DNA of 54,746 nucleotides, from positions 1 through 54,746 of the forward strand of contig NZ_PJZI01000036.1 in the NCBI RefSeq assembly GCF_002858805.1, read 5' to 3'. Positions 25,560-33,390 of the stretch are shown here, in pieces. This DNA comes from Chimaeribacter arupi (GTDB taxonomy: Bacteria; Pseudomonadota; Gammaproteobacteria; Enterobacterales; Enterobacteriaceae). Position numbers and translations under genes: made by a program. The first letter of the stretch is position 1, and each line of letters begins with the position of its first letter. The notes under the pieces were generated by a model. The model saw only the letters and a list, made by a program, of their open reading frames with translations, made no database searches and had not been told where the DNA came from.

Positions 25560-26435
25560 ATGGCGGATAACGCAGCACGGGTGGCGCAGGGGTGGCTGTA
25601 TGGTTTCATCGGGATGCTGATCTTCAGCGGGTCGCTGCCGGCCACGCGGCTGGCGGTGCTGGCGTTTGACCCGCTGTTCCTGACGGCCGCCAGGGCGGTG
25701 ATTGCCGCACTGCTGGCCGGCCCGGCGCTGCTGCTGTTGCGCCAGCGCGCGCCGCAGCGGGCGCAATGGCTGCCGCTGGCCACGGTCGCCGCCGGGGTGG
25801 TGGTGGGGTTTCCGCTGCTGACGGCATTGGCACTGCAACACACCACCTCGGCCCATTCACTGGTCTACATCGGCCTGCTGCCGCTGGCCACTGCCCTGTT
25901 TGGCGTGCTGCGCGGCGGTGAGCGGCCGCGCCCGGCGTTCTGGCTCTTCTCCGCGCTGGGGGCGGCGCTGGTGACGGGCTTTGCGCTGCGTCAGGGTGTG
26001 GGCGGGCTGTCATCAGGGGATCTGCTGATGGTGGCGGCGATAGTGCTGTGCGGCCTGGGCTACGCCGAAGGGGCGGTGTTGTCGCGCACGCTCGGCGGCT
26101 GGCAGGTGATCTCCTGGGCGCTGGTGTTCGCCCTGCCGTTTGCCTTATTGCTGATGCTGGTGACCGCGCCCGCCGGCTGGCCCCCGGCGGGGGGTGAAGC
26201 CTGGGCAGCGCTGGGTTATGTGTCGCTGTTCAGCATGTGGATAGGCTTTATTTTCTGGTATCGCGGGCTGGCGCAGGGCGGGATTGCCGCCGTCGGCCAG
26301 TTGCAGTTGCTGCAACCCTTCTTCGGGCTGGTGCTGGCCGGGTGGTTGCTGCACGAGGCGGTTGAACCGGCGATGATCGCGGTAATGGCCGGGGTGATGG
26401 CCTGCGTGCTCACCGCCAGACGCTGCTCAGGCTGA
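25560..26435 (+). CDS. EamA/DMT-family inner-membrane exporter
   Basis: A 291-residue protein with ten predicted TM helices in two EamA repeats (about residues 12-140 and 150-285). Signature regions are GFIGMLIFSGSLPATRLAV at the start, and GLLPLATALFG and LLQPFFGLVLAGWLLHE at the repeat ends. DMT exporters remove amino acids, metabolites or drugs; the substrate is unknown. ATG at 25560 follows GGGGAACGGT. The longer frame to 25479 is hydrophilic and probably untranslated. Its end overlaps the convergent MocR-type regulator by nine bases, a common arrangement for MocR/exporter pairs, and control by that regulator is possible. Confidence 0.87.
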   Translation: MADNAARVAQGWLYGFIGMLIFSGSLPATRLAVLAFDPLFLTAARAVIAALLAGPALLLLRQRAPQRAQWLPLATVAAGVVVGFPLLTALALQHTTSAHSLVYIGLLPLATALFGVLRGGERPRPAFWLFSALGAALVTGFALRQGVGGLSSGDLLMVAAIVLCGLGYAEGAVLSRTLGGWQVISWALVFALPFALLLMLVTAPAGWPPAGGEAWAALGYVSLFSMWIGFIFWYRGLAQGGIAAVGQLQLLQPFFGLVLAGWLLHEAVEPAMIAVMAGVMACVLTARRCSG

Positions 26436-27911
26436 CGGTTTGTTCCGTGTCGCGAGCAATATGCGGTTCAGCGTGCGGGCGGCGGCGTCCACCTGCTCAC
26501 GCGAATACCCGCCCAGCCCGAGCAGCAGCCCACTGCGGCCGCGGCCGTCAGCGTACATCGGCGAGATGGCGCGCACCGCCACCCCGGCCGCCAGCGCCCG
26601 CGGCAGCACCTCGCGGTCATCGCTTTCCCGCAGCCACAGCACCCGGTGCATGCCCTGATCGCAGGGCTGGAGCCAGGCCAGCGCCGGGTCAATCTGTTCC
26701 GCCACCGCGCGGTTCAGGTCATGATGCTTCTCCGCATACAGCGTGCGTAAACGGCGGATATGGCGCGCCAGATGCCCCTCTGCCATAAACGCCGCCAGCA
26801 GCGTCTGGTCTGCCCCCGGCGGGTGCCGGTCCATCAGCAGCCGTGCGCCGCAAAAGGCATCAATCAGCGCATCCGGCACCACGGCATACCCAAGGCGCAG
26901 CGATGGGAACAGGATTTTGCTGAAGGTGCCGAGGTAAATCACCTGTGACGGCGCAAGCCCCTGCAACGCGGGGAACGGGTGGCCGGTGTAGCGGAATTCG
27001 CTGTCGTAATCATCTTCCACAATCCACGCCTGTTGCGCCCTGGCCCAGCTAATCAGGGCGTTGCGGCGCGACATGCTCATCGGCATACCCAGCGGGTACT
27101 GGTGTGACGGTGTCACGAAGGCTGCCCGTGCATGTGGGGCGAGCGCCTGACCGGCCTGCACATCCAGCCCTTCGGCATCCACCGGCACGCGGACCATCCG
27201 GCGGTCACGGCAGGCGCTCTCAAACAGGGCGGTGATGCCTGGGTAACCCGGATCCTCCACCCAGGCCGCGTCACCGGCGTCCAGCAGGATCTGGGCAGAC
27301 AGCGCCAGCCCTTGCTGGATCCCGGCGGTGATGATCACCTGTTCCGGCGAGCACTGAACCGACCGGGAGGTGCGCACGTACTCCGCCACCGCCTGACGCA
27401 ACGGCCACGCGCCATGTGGGGCAGCGTAACCGGCGGGCGCGCCCGCGCCCCGGCTGCGCAGGCGGTTGCCCAGTGTGCGCCAGACCTCATCCGGCGCGGC
27501 GGCCCCGACCGGCTCAGAGACGGCAAACGGCGCAGCGGGCAGGGTGACGATGCGTCCGGCGGCCTGGGCAAAGGCGTGCGCCTGGGCAGACAGGGGCGGG
27601 GCGGCGCAAGGCGGAACACAGGCGGGCGGCGGCGCGGCCTGCTGAAGCGGGGTGACGCAGGTGCCTGAGCCACGGCGCGACACCAGAAACCCCTCCGCCA
27701 CCAGTTGCTCATACGCCTCGGTGACGGTGCCGCGCGCCAGTTGCAGCGCCTGCGCCAGCCTGCGTGTGGAGGGCAGCATCTCGCCGGGTTGCAGGCTGCC
27801 GTTGTGGATGGCCTGCCGCAGGGCTTGCGTTAACTGGCGGCTGAGTTGCCCGGCCTGCCGATCCAGCGCGCCCAGCGCCGGCACCTCGCTCCGTGTTGCT
27901 TTTCTGGTCAC
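26427..27911 (-). CDS. MocR-family PLP-dependent regulator
   Basis: A 494-residue fusion. An N-terminal GntR winged HTH (about residues 15-90; GSLQPGEMLPSTRRLAQALQ and ARGTVTEAYEQLVAEGFL) is joined to a class I aminotransferase-like domain (about 120-490). The PLP Lys lies in YLGTFSKILFPSLRLGY (around residue 330) and EDDYDSEFRY carries the cofactor-contacting Asp/Tyr. MocR proteins sense PLP or amino compounds and usually regulate neighbours. It overlaps the EamA gene end and diverges from the nitroreductase, so either may be its target. Confidence 0.92.
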   Translation of the reverse strand: MTRKATRSEVPALGALDRQAGQLSRQLTQALRQAIHNGSLQPGEMLPSTRRLAQALQLARGTVTEAYEQLVAEGFLVSRRGSGTCVTPLQQAAPPPACVPPCAAPPLSAQAHAFAQAAGRIVTLPAAPFAVSEPVGAAAPDEVWRTLGNRLRSRGAGAPAGYAAPHGAWPLRQAVAEYVRTSRSVQCSPEQVIITAGIQQGLALSAQILLDAGDAAWVEDPGYPGITALFESACRDRRMVRVPVDAEGLDVQAGQALAPHARAAFVTPSHQYPLGMPMSMSRRNALISWARAQQAWIVEDDYDSEFRYTGHPFPALQGLAPSQVIYLGTFSKILFPSLRLGYAVVPDALIDAFCGARLLMDRHPPGADQTLLAAFMAEGHLARHIRRLRTLYAEKHHDLNRAVAEQIDPALAWLQPCDQGMHRVLWLRESDDREVLPRALAAGVAVRAISPMYADGRGRSGLLLGLGGYSREQVDAAARTLNRILLATRNKPSA

Positions 27912-28116
27912 CCGCCGTGCTCCCTCCGTGATCTGGTCAGGTATCGTAGCCGATCCGGCGGCTGTTACCGAGAGTTAACCTGCTGATAACCTGCTTATTG
28001 GGCGAAACCGCCGGGCGGTGATGTGGCTTTTCCATCTGGTTTTCCATCGCACAACGAAACAATTATCAGGCTAGGAATAATAGTAGGGTGACGGGCAAGA
28101 CACCGTGGAGAGTACT

Positions 28117-28857
28117 ATGAATTCCGTTATTGACACCCTGACCCGCCATCGCAGTGAAAGAAGTTTCCTCGACACTGCCATTTCTGACGAGATCCTGGAT
28201 GCGATTATTGCGTCCGCATACCGTGCACCGACCTCGGTGAACTCCCAGCAGGTGTCGGTGATTGTGACGCGTGACAGCGCCCGCCGCCGCCAGATTGCCG
28301 GGATCGCCGGTGGCCAGCCGTGGATTGCCCAGGCGCCGGTGTTTCTCACCTTTGTGCTGGATATGCATAAAAGTGAACAGGCGATTGCCATGAACGGCGA
28401 GACGCAGATCGCCCACCAGAGCATCGAGAGCCTGGTGTCCGGTTGCACCGACATCGGTATTGCGCTGGCCTCCGCGATGACGGCCGCCCGCTCAGCGGGG
28501 CTGGGCGTGGTGCCGATTGGCGGTATCCGCCGCAGCCCGGACGAGATGATTGACCTGCTGGCGCTGCCGTCCCTGACCTTCCCGGTGGTCGGCCTGGCGC
28601 TGGGCTACGTCGATGAACCGGCGCACCAGAAGCCACGCCTGCCGATGGAGACCTTCCGCCATGAAGAGACCTATCAGAAAGAGGGTATGCCGGCATTGAT
28701 CGCCCGTTATAACCAGGAAATCCAGCAGCATTGGGCAACCATTGGCCGCACAGACGGCGACAGCTGGAGTGAGAGCGTGGGTGGGTATTATAAACATATC
28801 TATTTCCCGAACGTGCTGCCGGCTGTGATCAAACAGGGCTTCGGCACCGAGAAATAA
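28117..28857 (+). CDS. NfsA/NfrA-type flavin nitroreductase (NADPH oxidoreductase)
   Basis: A 246-residue FMN oxidoreductase of the oxygen-insensitive nitroreductase family. It has the FMN-binding HRSERSF near the N-terminus, APTSVNSQQVSVIV, GLGVVPIGGIRRSPDEMIDLLALP, and the C-terminal PRLP(x)E and HEETYQ segment typical of the NfsA/NfrA branch. It reduces nitro-compounds, quinones or flavin with NAD(P)H in the cytosol. ATG at 28117 has GGAG six bases upstream; a GTG at 28105 is less likely. It stands alone between the divergent MocR gene and azlCD, with its own terminator. Confidence 0.9.
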   Translation: MNSVIDTLTRHRSERSFLDTAISDEILDAIIASAYRAPTSVNSQQVSVIVTRDSARRRQIAGIAGGQPWIAQAPVFLTFVLDMHKSEQAIAMNGETQIAHQSIESLVSGCTDIGIALASAMTAARSAGLGVVPIGGIRRSPDEMIDLLALPSLTFPVVGLALGYVDEPAHQKPRLPMETFRHEETYQKEGMPALIARYNQEIQQHWATIGRTDGDSWSESVGGYYKHIYFPNVLPAVIKQGFGTEK

Positions 28858-28863
28858 GCGTAG

Positions 28864-28898
28864 CGCGGCAGAAGGGCGACCTTTTGCCGCGATTTCTT
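28864..28898 (+). terminator. Terminator of the nitroreductase gene
   Basis: CGCGGCAGAAGG pairs with CCTTTTGCCGCG (12 bp, one G-T) around GCGA, followed by ATTTCTTT. It lies six bases after the stop. Confidence 0.75.
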
Positions 28899-28997
28899 TC
28901 CCCTTTACCTTCCCCCCTTCACCTTTCCCTCGTCCTTTTCCTGCGGTGCTTCCCCCCGCGTCTACCCCCTCTTGAGTGTTAAAAAAATGTTGCGCCT

Positions 28998-29012
28998 GCG
29001 CTATACTGCGTC
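28998..29012 (+). promoter_or_regulatory. Likely promoter -10 of azlCD
   Basis: A TATACT hexamer at 29002-29007 lies about 60 bases before the azlC start with no gene in between. The -35 region (around 28979-28984) is a poor match, so the promoter may need an activator. Confidence 0.4.
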
Positions 29013-29069
29013 GCCGTCAGGGCATCCGCCCGCACGGGGTTCACACGGGATTATTAACAGGAGGGAGCC

Positions 29070-29801
29070 ATGTCAGGCATCAGGGTATCACCCGCGACCC
29101 GCGTTTCCGATGAGGTCTTCCGGGGCGTGGTGGCCGCGCTGCCGGTGATGATCGGCATCTTGCCGTTCGGGCTGCTGCTCGGCGCGCAGGCCGCGCAAAA
29201 AGGGTTCACGGCGGCCGGGCTGTCGCTGTTGACCGGGCTGAACTTCGCCGGTGGCTCGGAGTTTGCCGCCATTGCGCTCTGGGCGTCACCGCCGCCGCTG
29301 TTGACGATTGTGCTGGTGAGCCTGTTGGTCAACAGCCGCCACTTGCTGATGGGGGCGTCGCTCGCGCCCTACCTGCACCATCTTCCCGCCCGGAAGGCTC
29401 TGCCTGCGCTGTTTTTCATGTGTGATGAGTGCTGGGCGATGGGTATGGCGGACGCCCTGGATCGCCGCGCCCGCGGGCTGGCCCCGGCGCTGAGCATGGG
29501 CTTTTACGCCGGGGTGGCGGGTGCGCTCTGGCTGCTCTGGGTTTTCTCTACCGGGGCGGGGGTGCTGGTCGGCCCGCTGCTGGGGGACATCACCCGCTTC
29601 GGGTTTGATATGGCGTTCCCGGCGGTGTTTCTGGTGCTGCTCAAAGGCATGTGGCGCGGCACCCGTGCGGCGCTGCCGTGGCTGGTCAGCCTGGTGAGCG
29701 CCGGGATCACCTGGCACCTCTTTCCCGGTACGGCCTACTATGTGCCGGCCGGGGCGCTCAGCGGCATCGCCGCCATTCTGCTGGTGGGGAAAAAAGCATG
29801 A
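29070..29801 (+). CDS. azlC: AzlC-family branched-chain amino acid exporter, large subunit
   Basis: A 243-residue inner-membrane protein with about seven TM segments. Family blocks are ALPVMIGILPFGLLLGAQAA, LTGLNFAGGSEFAAIALW, LLVNSRHLLMGASLAPYL, FFMCDECWAMGMAD and GDITRFGFDMAFPAVFLVLL. AzlC with AzlD (as YgaZ/YgaH) exports valine and other branched-chain amino acids or their analogues. A strong AGGAGG precedes the ATG at 29070. The stop overlaps the azlD start (ATGA), so the two subunits are coupled. The specific substrate is inferred from the family. Confidence 0.92.
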   Translation: MSGIRVSPATRVSDEVFRGVVAALPVMIGILPFGLLLGAQAAQKGFTAAGLSLLTGLNFAGGSEFAAIALWASPPPLLTIVLVSLLVNSRHLLMGASLAPYLHHLPARKALPALFFMCDECWAMGMADALDRRARGLAPALSMGFYAGVAGALWLLWVFSTGAGVLVGPLLGDITRFGFDMAFPAVFLVLLKGMWRGTRAALPWLVSLVSAGITWHLFPGTAYYVPAGALSGIAAILLVGKKA

Positions 29802-30091
29802 GCACCACGACGATTCTGACCATCCTGCTGATGGCTGTCAGCACCTACCTGACGCGGATTGGCGGCTACCTGCTGCTGCGTGACCGTACGCTTGGCCCGC
29901 GCACCCGCGCCGTGATGGAAGCCGCGCCGGGCTGCGTGCTGATCACGGTGATCGCCCCGCATTTCGTCACCCGCGAGCCTGCTGAGATCCTGGCGCTGGC
30001 GATCACCCTGCTGGCCGCAATGCGCTTTTCGCTGCTGCCGGTGGTGGTCATCAGCGTGGTGGCCACCGGGCTGCTGCGCCACCTGATGTAG
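29798..30091 (+). CDS. azlD: AzlD-family branched-chain amino acid exporter, small subunit
   Basis: A 97-residue protein with three to four TM helices (LTILLMAVSTYLTRIGGYLL, VLITVIAPHFV, ILALAITLLAAMRFSLLPVVV). It is the obligate small partner of AzlC in YgaZH-type export. It starts at 29798 inside the azlC stop. It is convergent with the VOC gene, ending five bases from that gene's stop, so there is little room for a separate terminator. Confidence 0.9.
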   Translation: MSTTTILTILLMAVSTYLTRIGGYLLLRDRTLGPRTRAVMEAAPGCVLITVIAPHFVTREPAEILALAITLLAAMRFSLLPVVVISVVATGLLRHLM

Positions 30092-30096
30092 GGGCG

Positions 30097-30492
30097 TCAG
30101 GCGTTCTGGTAGAGATCCCAGCGGTTGCCGTAGAGATCTTCAAACACCACCACCAGGCCATACGCCTCCTCGCGCGGTTCCTCGCAGAAGTGTACGCCGT
30201 TCGCCTTCATGGCATGGTAGTCGCGCCAGAAGTCATCGGTCTGAAGGAACAGGAACACCCGCCCGCCGCACTGATCGCCGATAAAGCCCGCCTGGCGTTC
30301 ATTTGAGGCGCGCGCCAGCAGCAGATGACAGTCGCTGTCCGGGTTGGGCGTCACCACCACCCAGCGCTTGCCCGGCTGGGGCGTGTCTTCCACCAGTGTA
30401 AAGCCCAGTTTTTCGGTGTAGTAGGCGATGGCGCGGTCGTAATCATCCACCACGATCGCCACATAGCCCATGCATCGCTTTTGGGTTCTCAA
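30097..30492 (-). CDS. VOC (glyoxalase/bleomycin-resistance) family protein with TTG start
   Basis: A 131-residue VOC-fold protein. Visible are CMGYVAIVVDDYDRAIAYYTEK at the first beta-alpha-beta unit, WVVVTPNPDSDCHLLLARA, GGRVFLFLQTDDFWRDYHAM and GLVVVFEDLYGNRWDLYQ at the C-terminal metal-ligand position. It resembles glyoxalase-superfamily proteins without a known substrate. The best start is a TTG at 30492, one base after the upstream gene's stop, with AAGGAG seven bases before it; an internal ATG at 30471 has no ribosome site. Translation is therefore probably coupled to the isonitrile hydratase-like gene. Confidence 0.85.
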   Translation of the reverse strand: MRTQKRCMGYVAIVVDDYDRAIAYYTEKLGFTLVEDTPQPGKRWVVVTPNPDSDCHLLLARASNERQAGFIGDQCGGRVFLFLQTDDFWRDYHAMKANGVHFCEEPREEAYGLVVVFEDLYGNRWDLYQNA

Positions 30493-30493
30493 C

Positions 30494-31198
30494 TTATGAC
30501 TCCTTGTCTGGACGGTGCAGGGCGGCCGCGGCGCGTTCCGTGACGGCGCGGCGTTTTGCCACAAAGGCCGCGCTCTGTGCACGGGCGGCGTCCAGCAGGG
30601 CCGGGGAGGCGCTGCGCGGGGAACCGGCGGAGAAGGGCGGGGCCGGGTCATACTCCATATGCAGCTGGATCAGCTGGGCCACTTCCGCGCCATAGATTTC
30701 CGCCACCACATGCAGCGCAAAATCGATGCCGGAAGTCACGCCTGCGCCGGTGATGCGGTTGCGGTCATGCACCACGCGTTCCGCCACCGGCTCGGCCCCC
30801 AGCAGCGCGAGCTGGTCCAGCGACGCCCAGTGGCTGGTGGCGCGGTAGCCCTGCAACAGTCCGGCCGCGCCCAGCACCAGCGAGCCGGTACAGACCGAGG
30901 TAATCAGCCGCACCTGTTGCGCTTTCCGGCGCAGGAAGGCGAGCGTCTCCTCATCCTCCATCAGGTCAATCTGCCCCGGCCCGCCGGGCACGCAGAGCAC
31001 GTCCAGATCCGGGCAGTCCGCAAAGGTGGTGGTCGGCAGCAGGCCCAGGCCGCGGTCTGCCGTGACCGGGTCACGGGTTTTCCAGATCAGGTGCACGCGG
31101 GTATGCGGCGCACGCACAAACACCTCATACGGCCCGGTCAGGTCAAGCTGGGTAAGGCGGGGGAACAGCAAAAAGCCAATCGAAAGCGGGGCAGACAT
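30494..31198 (-). CDS. inhA: DJ-1/PfpI-family isonitrile hydratase-like protein
   Basis: A 234-residue DJ-1/PfpI protein closely patterned on Pseudomonas isonitrile hydratase InhA, which turns isonitriles into N-substituted formamides. Cys103-Thr104 in TSVCTGSLVLGAAGLLQG, Asp19 in QLDLTGPYEV and the acidic LMEDEETL around residue 81 correspond to its reported active site. The C-terminal LEYDPAPPFSAGSP also matches the family. No AraC-type HTH is present, so it is an enzyme rather than a regulator. The VOC gene follows at once. The activity is a family inference; other DJ-1 functions are possible. Confidence 0.82.
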   Translation of the reverse strand: MSAPLSIGFLLFPRLTQLDLTGPYEVFVRAPHTRVHLIWKTRDPVTADRGLGLLPTTTFADCPDLDVLCVPGGPGQIDLMEDEETLAFLRRKAQQVRLITSVCTGSLVLGAAGLLQGYRATSHWASLDQLALLGAEPVAERVVHDRNRITGAGVTSGIDFALHVVAEIYGAEVAQLIQLHMEYDPAPPFSAGSPRSASPALLDAARAQSAAFVAKRRAVTERAAAALHRPDKES

Positions 31199-31289
31199 GG
31201 GCGTCTCCTTGCAAAAACGGGGGCTTTATCTTTCGCTGGTTTTTGGGCAGGTTGCAAGCTGGTTGGCGCATAAGCAGGCCTTTTCAGAC

Positions 31290-32201
31290 TCAGCCCGCTT
31301 TGTCACTCAGCGCCCCGGCCGGGAACCCCCCGGCGAGGCAGTCGATAAACGCCCGCACTGCCGGGGGCAGCCCGCGGCGGGTGGTAAACACCAGATGCAC
31401 CCGCCCGGCCTGGCTGTGCCAGTCGGGCCAGAGGCGGATCAGCCCGCCCTGCGCCAGTGCCTCACGGCAGCTGTGATCCGGCAGAAACGCCACGCCCAGC
31501 CCCTGAATGGCCGCCGCACGCACTGCCGCGAAATCACTGCAGGTCATGCGCGGGGCATGGCGCAGGGTGTGCGTATCGCCTGCCGTGGATTCCAGTTCCC
31601 ACACCACCTCGCCCGGCTCATCCTGGGTGGCGAGGGTCGGCAGGCCGGTGAGGGCGCTGATCGGCTTGCCGGCGTGGTTCGCCCACTGTCGCCCGGCCAC
31701 CAGAATACGGCGTGATTCCCCGAGCGACCGCATGATCAGCTCGGCATCGCTGGTCAGCGCGATGCGGATGCGCAGCGCCACATCCACCCGCTCCTCAATC
31801 AAATCCACGGCACGATCCAGCGCGAGCAGTTGCAGCCTGACTTTGGGGTAACGGTGCAGAAAGGCCGTGATAAGCGGTGACACCACCTCCACCATGCCGG
31901 TCGGGCAACTGAACCGCACCACGCCGTGCGGCTCGGCCTGGGTTTCGGCAATCACCGCGTCGGCCTGTTCCGCCTCCAGCAACATCGCCCGGCAGCGCAG
32001 GTAAAACGCCTGCCCCACCTCGGTTACCCGGAAACGGCGGCTGGTACGTTCAATCAGCCGTATTCCGAGGCGCGTCTCCAGGTTGGCGATGCGGCGGCTG
32101 AGTTTGGATTTCGGCTCCTGCAACGCCCGCCCGGCGGCGGCGAACCCGCCGTGCGCCACCACCTCCGCAAAGTAGCGGTAGTCATTCAGATCATTGCGCA
32201 C
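31290..32201 (-). CDS. LysR-family regulator divergent from an SDR
   Basis: A 303-residue LTTR of the CrgA-like branch. Its HTH is NDYRYFAEVVAHGGFAAAGRAL with SKLSRRIANLETRLGIRLIERTSRRF, and the effector domain carries GVVRFSCPTGMVEVVSPLI. The start used is GTG at 32201 (VRNDLNDYRYF) with GGGAGG just upstream; the longer frame to 32330 runs into the divergent SDR gene. It faces the SDR gene at 32318, the classic LysR layout, so it probably regulates that gene in response to an unknown aldehyde or quinone-type effector. Confidence 0.88.
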   Translation of the reverse strand: MRNDLNDYRYFAEVVAHGGFAAAGRALQEPKSKLSRRIANLETRLGIRLIERTSRRFRVTEVGQAFYLRCRAMLLEAEQADAVIAETQAEPHGVVRFSCPTGMVEVVSPLITAFLHRYPKVRLQLLALDRAVDLIEERVDVALRIRIALTSDAELIMRSLGESRRILVAGRQWANHAGKPISALTGLPTLATQDEPGEVVWELESTAGDTHTLRHAPRMTCSDFAAVRAAAIQGLGVAFLPDHSCREALAQGGLIRLWPDWHSQAGRVHLVFTTRRGLPPAVRAFIDCLAGGFPAGALSDKAG

Positions 32202-32213
32202 CCACCCTCCCAG

Positions 32214-32231
32214 TGTTCCATAAACAGAACG
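32214..32231. promoter_or_regulatory. GTTC-N8-GAAC dyad in the LysR/SDR divergent region
   Basis: TGTTC and GAACG arms flank CATAAACA in the 116-base divergent space, in the position and spacing expected for a LysR recognition site. Support is positional only. Confidence 0.35.
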
Positions 32232-32317
32232 ATACAACCCATTTTTGCCGACTTTTTGCCCTGTCGTGGCGGTGATAGTCTCATTTTCAACAACCCAACG
32301 GATAGCGGAGAAATACG

Positions 32318-33070
32318 ATGAAAACGACATTTGCTCAAAAAGTGGTCGTGGTGACCGGTGCCACCAGCGGTATCGGCCTGGCCACCGCGAAAGCCTTTGC
32401 TGACCAGGGCGCAGCGGTGTTTATCACCGGCCGCCGTGAGGAAACGCTGGCCGCCGCGGTGAAAACCATCGGCGGTAATGTGACCGGGGTGCAAGGGGAT
32501 GTCAGCCAGCTCGCCGACCTTGACCGGTTATATGACGCAGTGCAGCAGAAACATCACTCTATCGATGTGCTGGTGGCGAACGCCGGGGGCGGGGAATTTG
32601 CGCCGCTGGGGGCGATTACCGAAGCGCACTATCAGCAGACATTCGATACCAATGTGAAAGGGGTACTGTTTACGGTGCAAAAGGCGCTGCCGCTGTTGCG
32701 TGACGGCGGGGCAGTGGTGCTGACCTCGTCAACCACCAGCATCGCCGGCACCCCGGCCTTCAGCGTCTACTCGGCCACCAAGGCGGCAGTGCGCAACTTC
32801 GCCCGCAGCTGGATCCTCGACCTCAAGGCACGCCGCATCCGGGTCAACGTGATAAGCCCCGGCGTGACGGACACCAGCGGGCTGGACACCTTGTTCGGCA
32901 GCGGTGGGGAGGCTGCAGAGATCAAAGCGCAGATGGTGGAGGCGATCCCGGCCGGGCGCGTCGGCCAGCCGGCTGAGATCGCCAACGCGGTGCTGTTTTT
33001 GGCCTCTGATGACGCCAGCTACATTAACGGGGCTGAACTGTTTGTGGATGGCGGCCTGGTACAGATTTAA
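32318..33070 (+). CDS. Short-chain dehydrogenase/reductase
   Basis: A 250-residue classical SDR. The cofactor motif TGATSGIG lies at residues 14-21, ANAGGG follows at about 89, catalytic Ser is in LTSSTTS, and YSATK gives the Tyr-Lys pair. The C-terminal INGAELFVDGG is typical. Arg residues in ITGRREETL suggest NADPH preference. Many CrgA-like LysR/SDR pairs respond to toxic carbonyls; the substrate here is unknown. A GC-rich hairpin follows the gene. Confidence 0.92.
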   Translation: MKTTFAQKVVVVTGATSGIGLATAKAFADQGAAVFITGRREETLAAAVKTIGGNVTGVQGDVSQLADLDRLYDAVQQKHHSIDVLVANAGGGEFAPLGAITEAHYQQTFDTNVKGVLFTVQKALPLLRDGGAVVLTSSTTSIAGTPAFSVYSATKAAVRNFARSWILDLKARRIRVNVISPGVTDTSGLDTLFGSGGEAAEIKAQMVEAIPAGRVGQPAEIANAVLFLASDDASYINGAELFVDGGLVQI

Positions 33071-33097
33071 GGTTTTTTGAGGTTTCCAACCTGCTGA

Positions 33098-33135
33098 CAG
33101 GCCGGCACTCCGCCGGCCTGACGTTAGCCGTTTTT
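33098..33135 (+). terminator. Hairpin after the SDR gene
   Basis: CAGGCCGGC and GCCGGCCTG form a perfect 9-bp stem around ACTCC. A TTTTT run comes ten bases later rather than at once, so termination efficiency is uncertain. Confidence 0.55.
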
Positions 33136-33390
33136 ATGCGTGATCCCTGTCACACTCCCTTCCTCATTCTTTTCTCCTGCATGATCGCTGTCACCTTTTT
33201 TTGTTAAAAAAAGTTTGCACGAAAAAACATTGCTACGCTGCAAAGAGGTTAACTCAATATAAACAAGGGGTTAACCGTAAACCAATGCCGATAAAATGAC
33301 CGATCACAAGGTTATTTACAAACATTTTCATAACATCGCGGCTGCGCCCCGTTTCGTTGCCCATTTCGCCACTGATAAGAGGAACTGATT
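33136..33390. promoter_or_regulatory. AT-rich leader region of the CitMHS transporter
   Basis: No gene is seen here. The stretch 33190-33340 is markedly AT-richer than its surroundings (runs such as TTGTTAAAAAAAG and TTATTTACAAACATTTTC), as expected for promoter and upstream activator sequence of the transporter. I could not pick a single convincing -35/-10 pair. Confidence 0.35.

Noticed and set aside
33290-33325. Possible CRP site (TGA...TCACA) before the CitMHS gene
   Set aside because: The half-sites are four rather than six bases apart and only one half matches the consensus.
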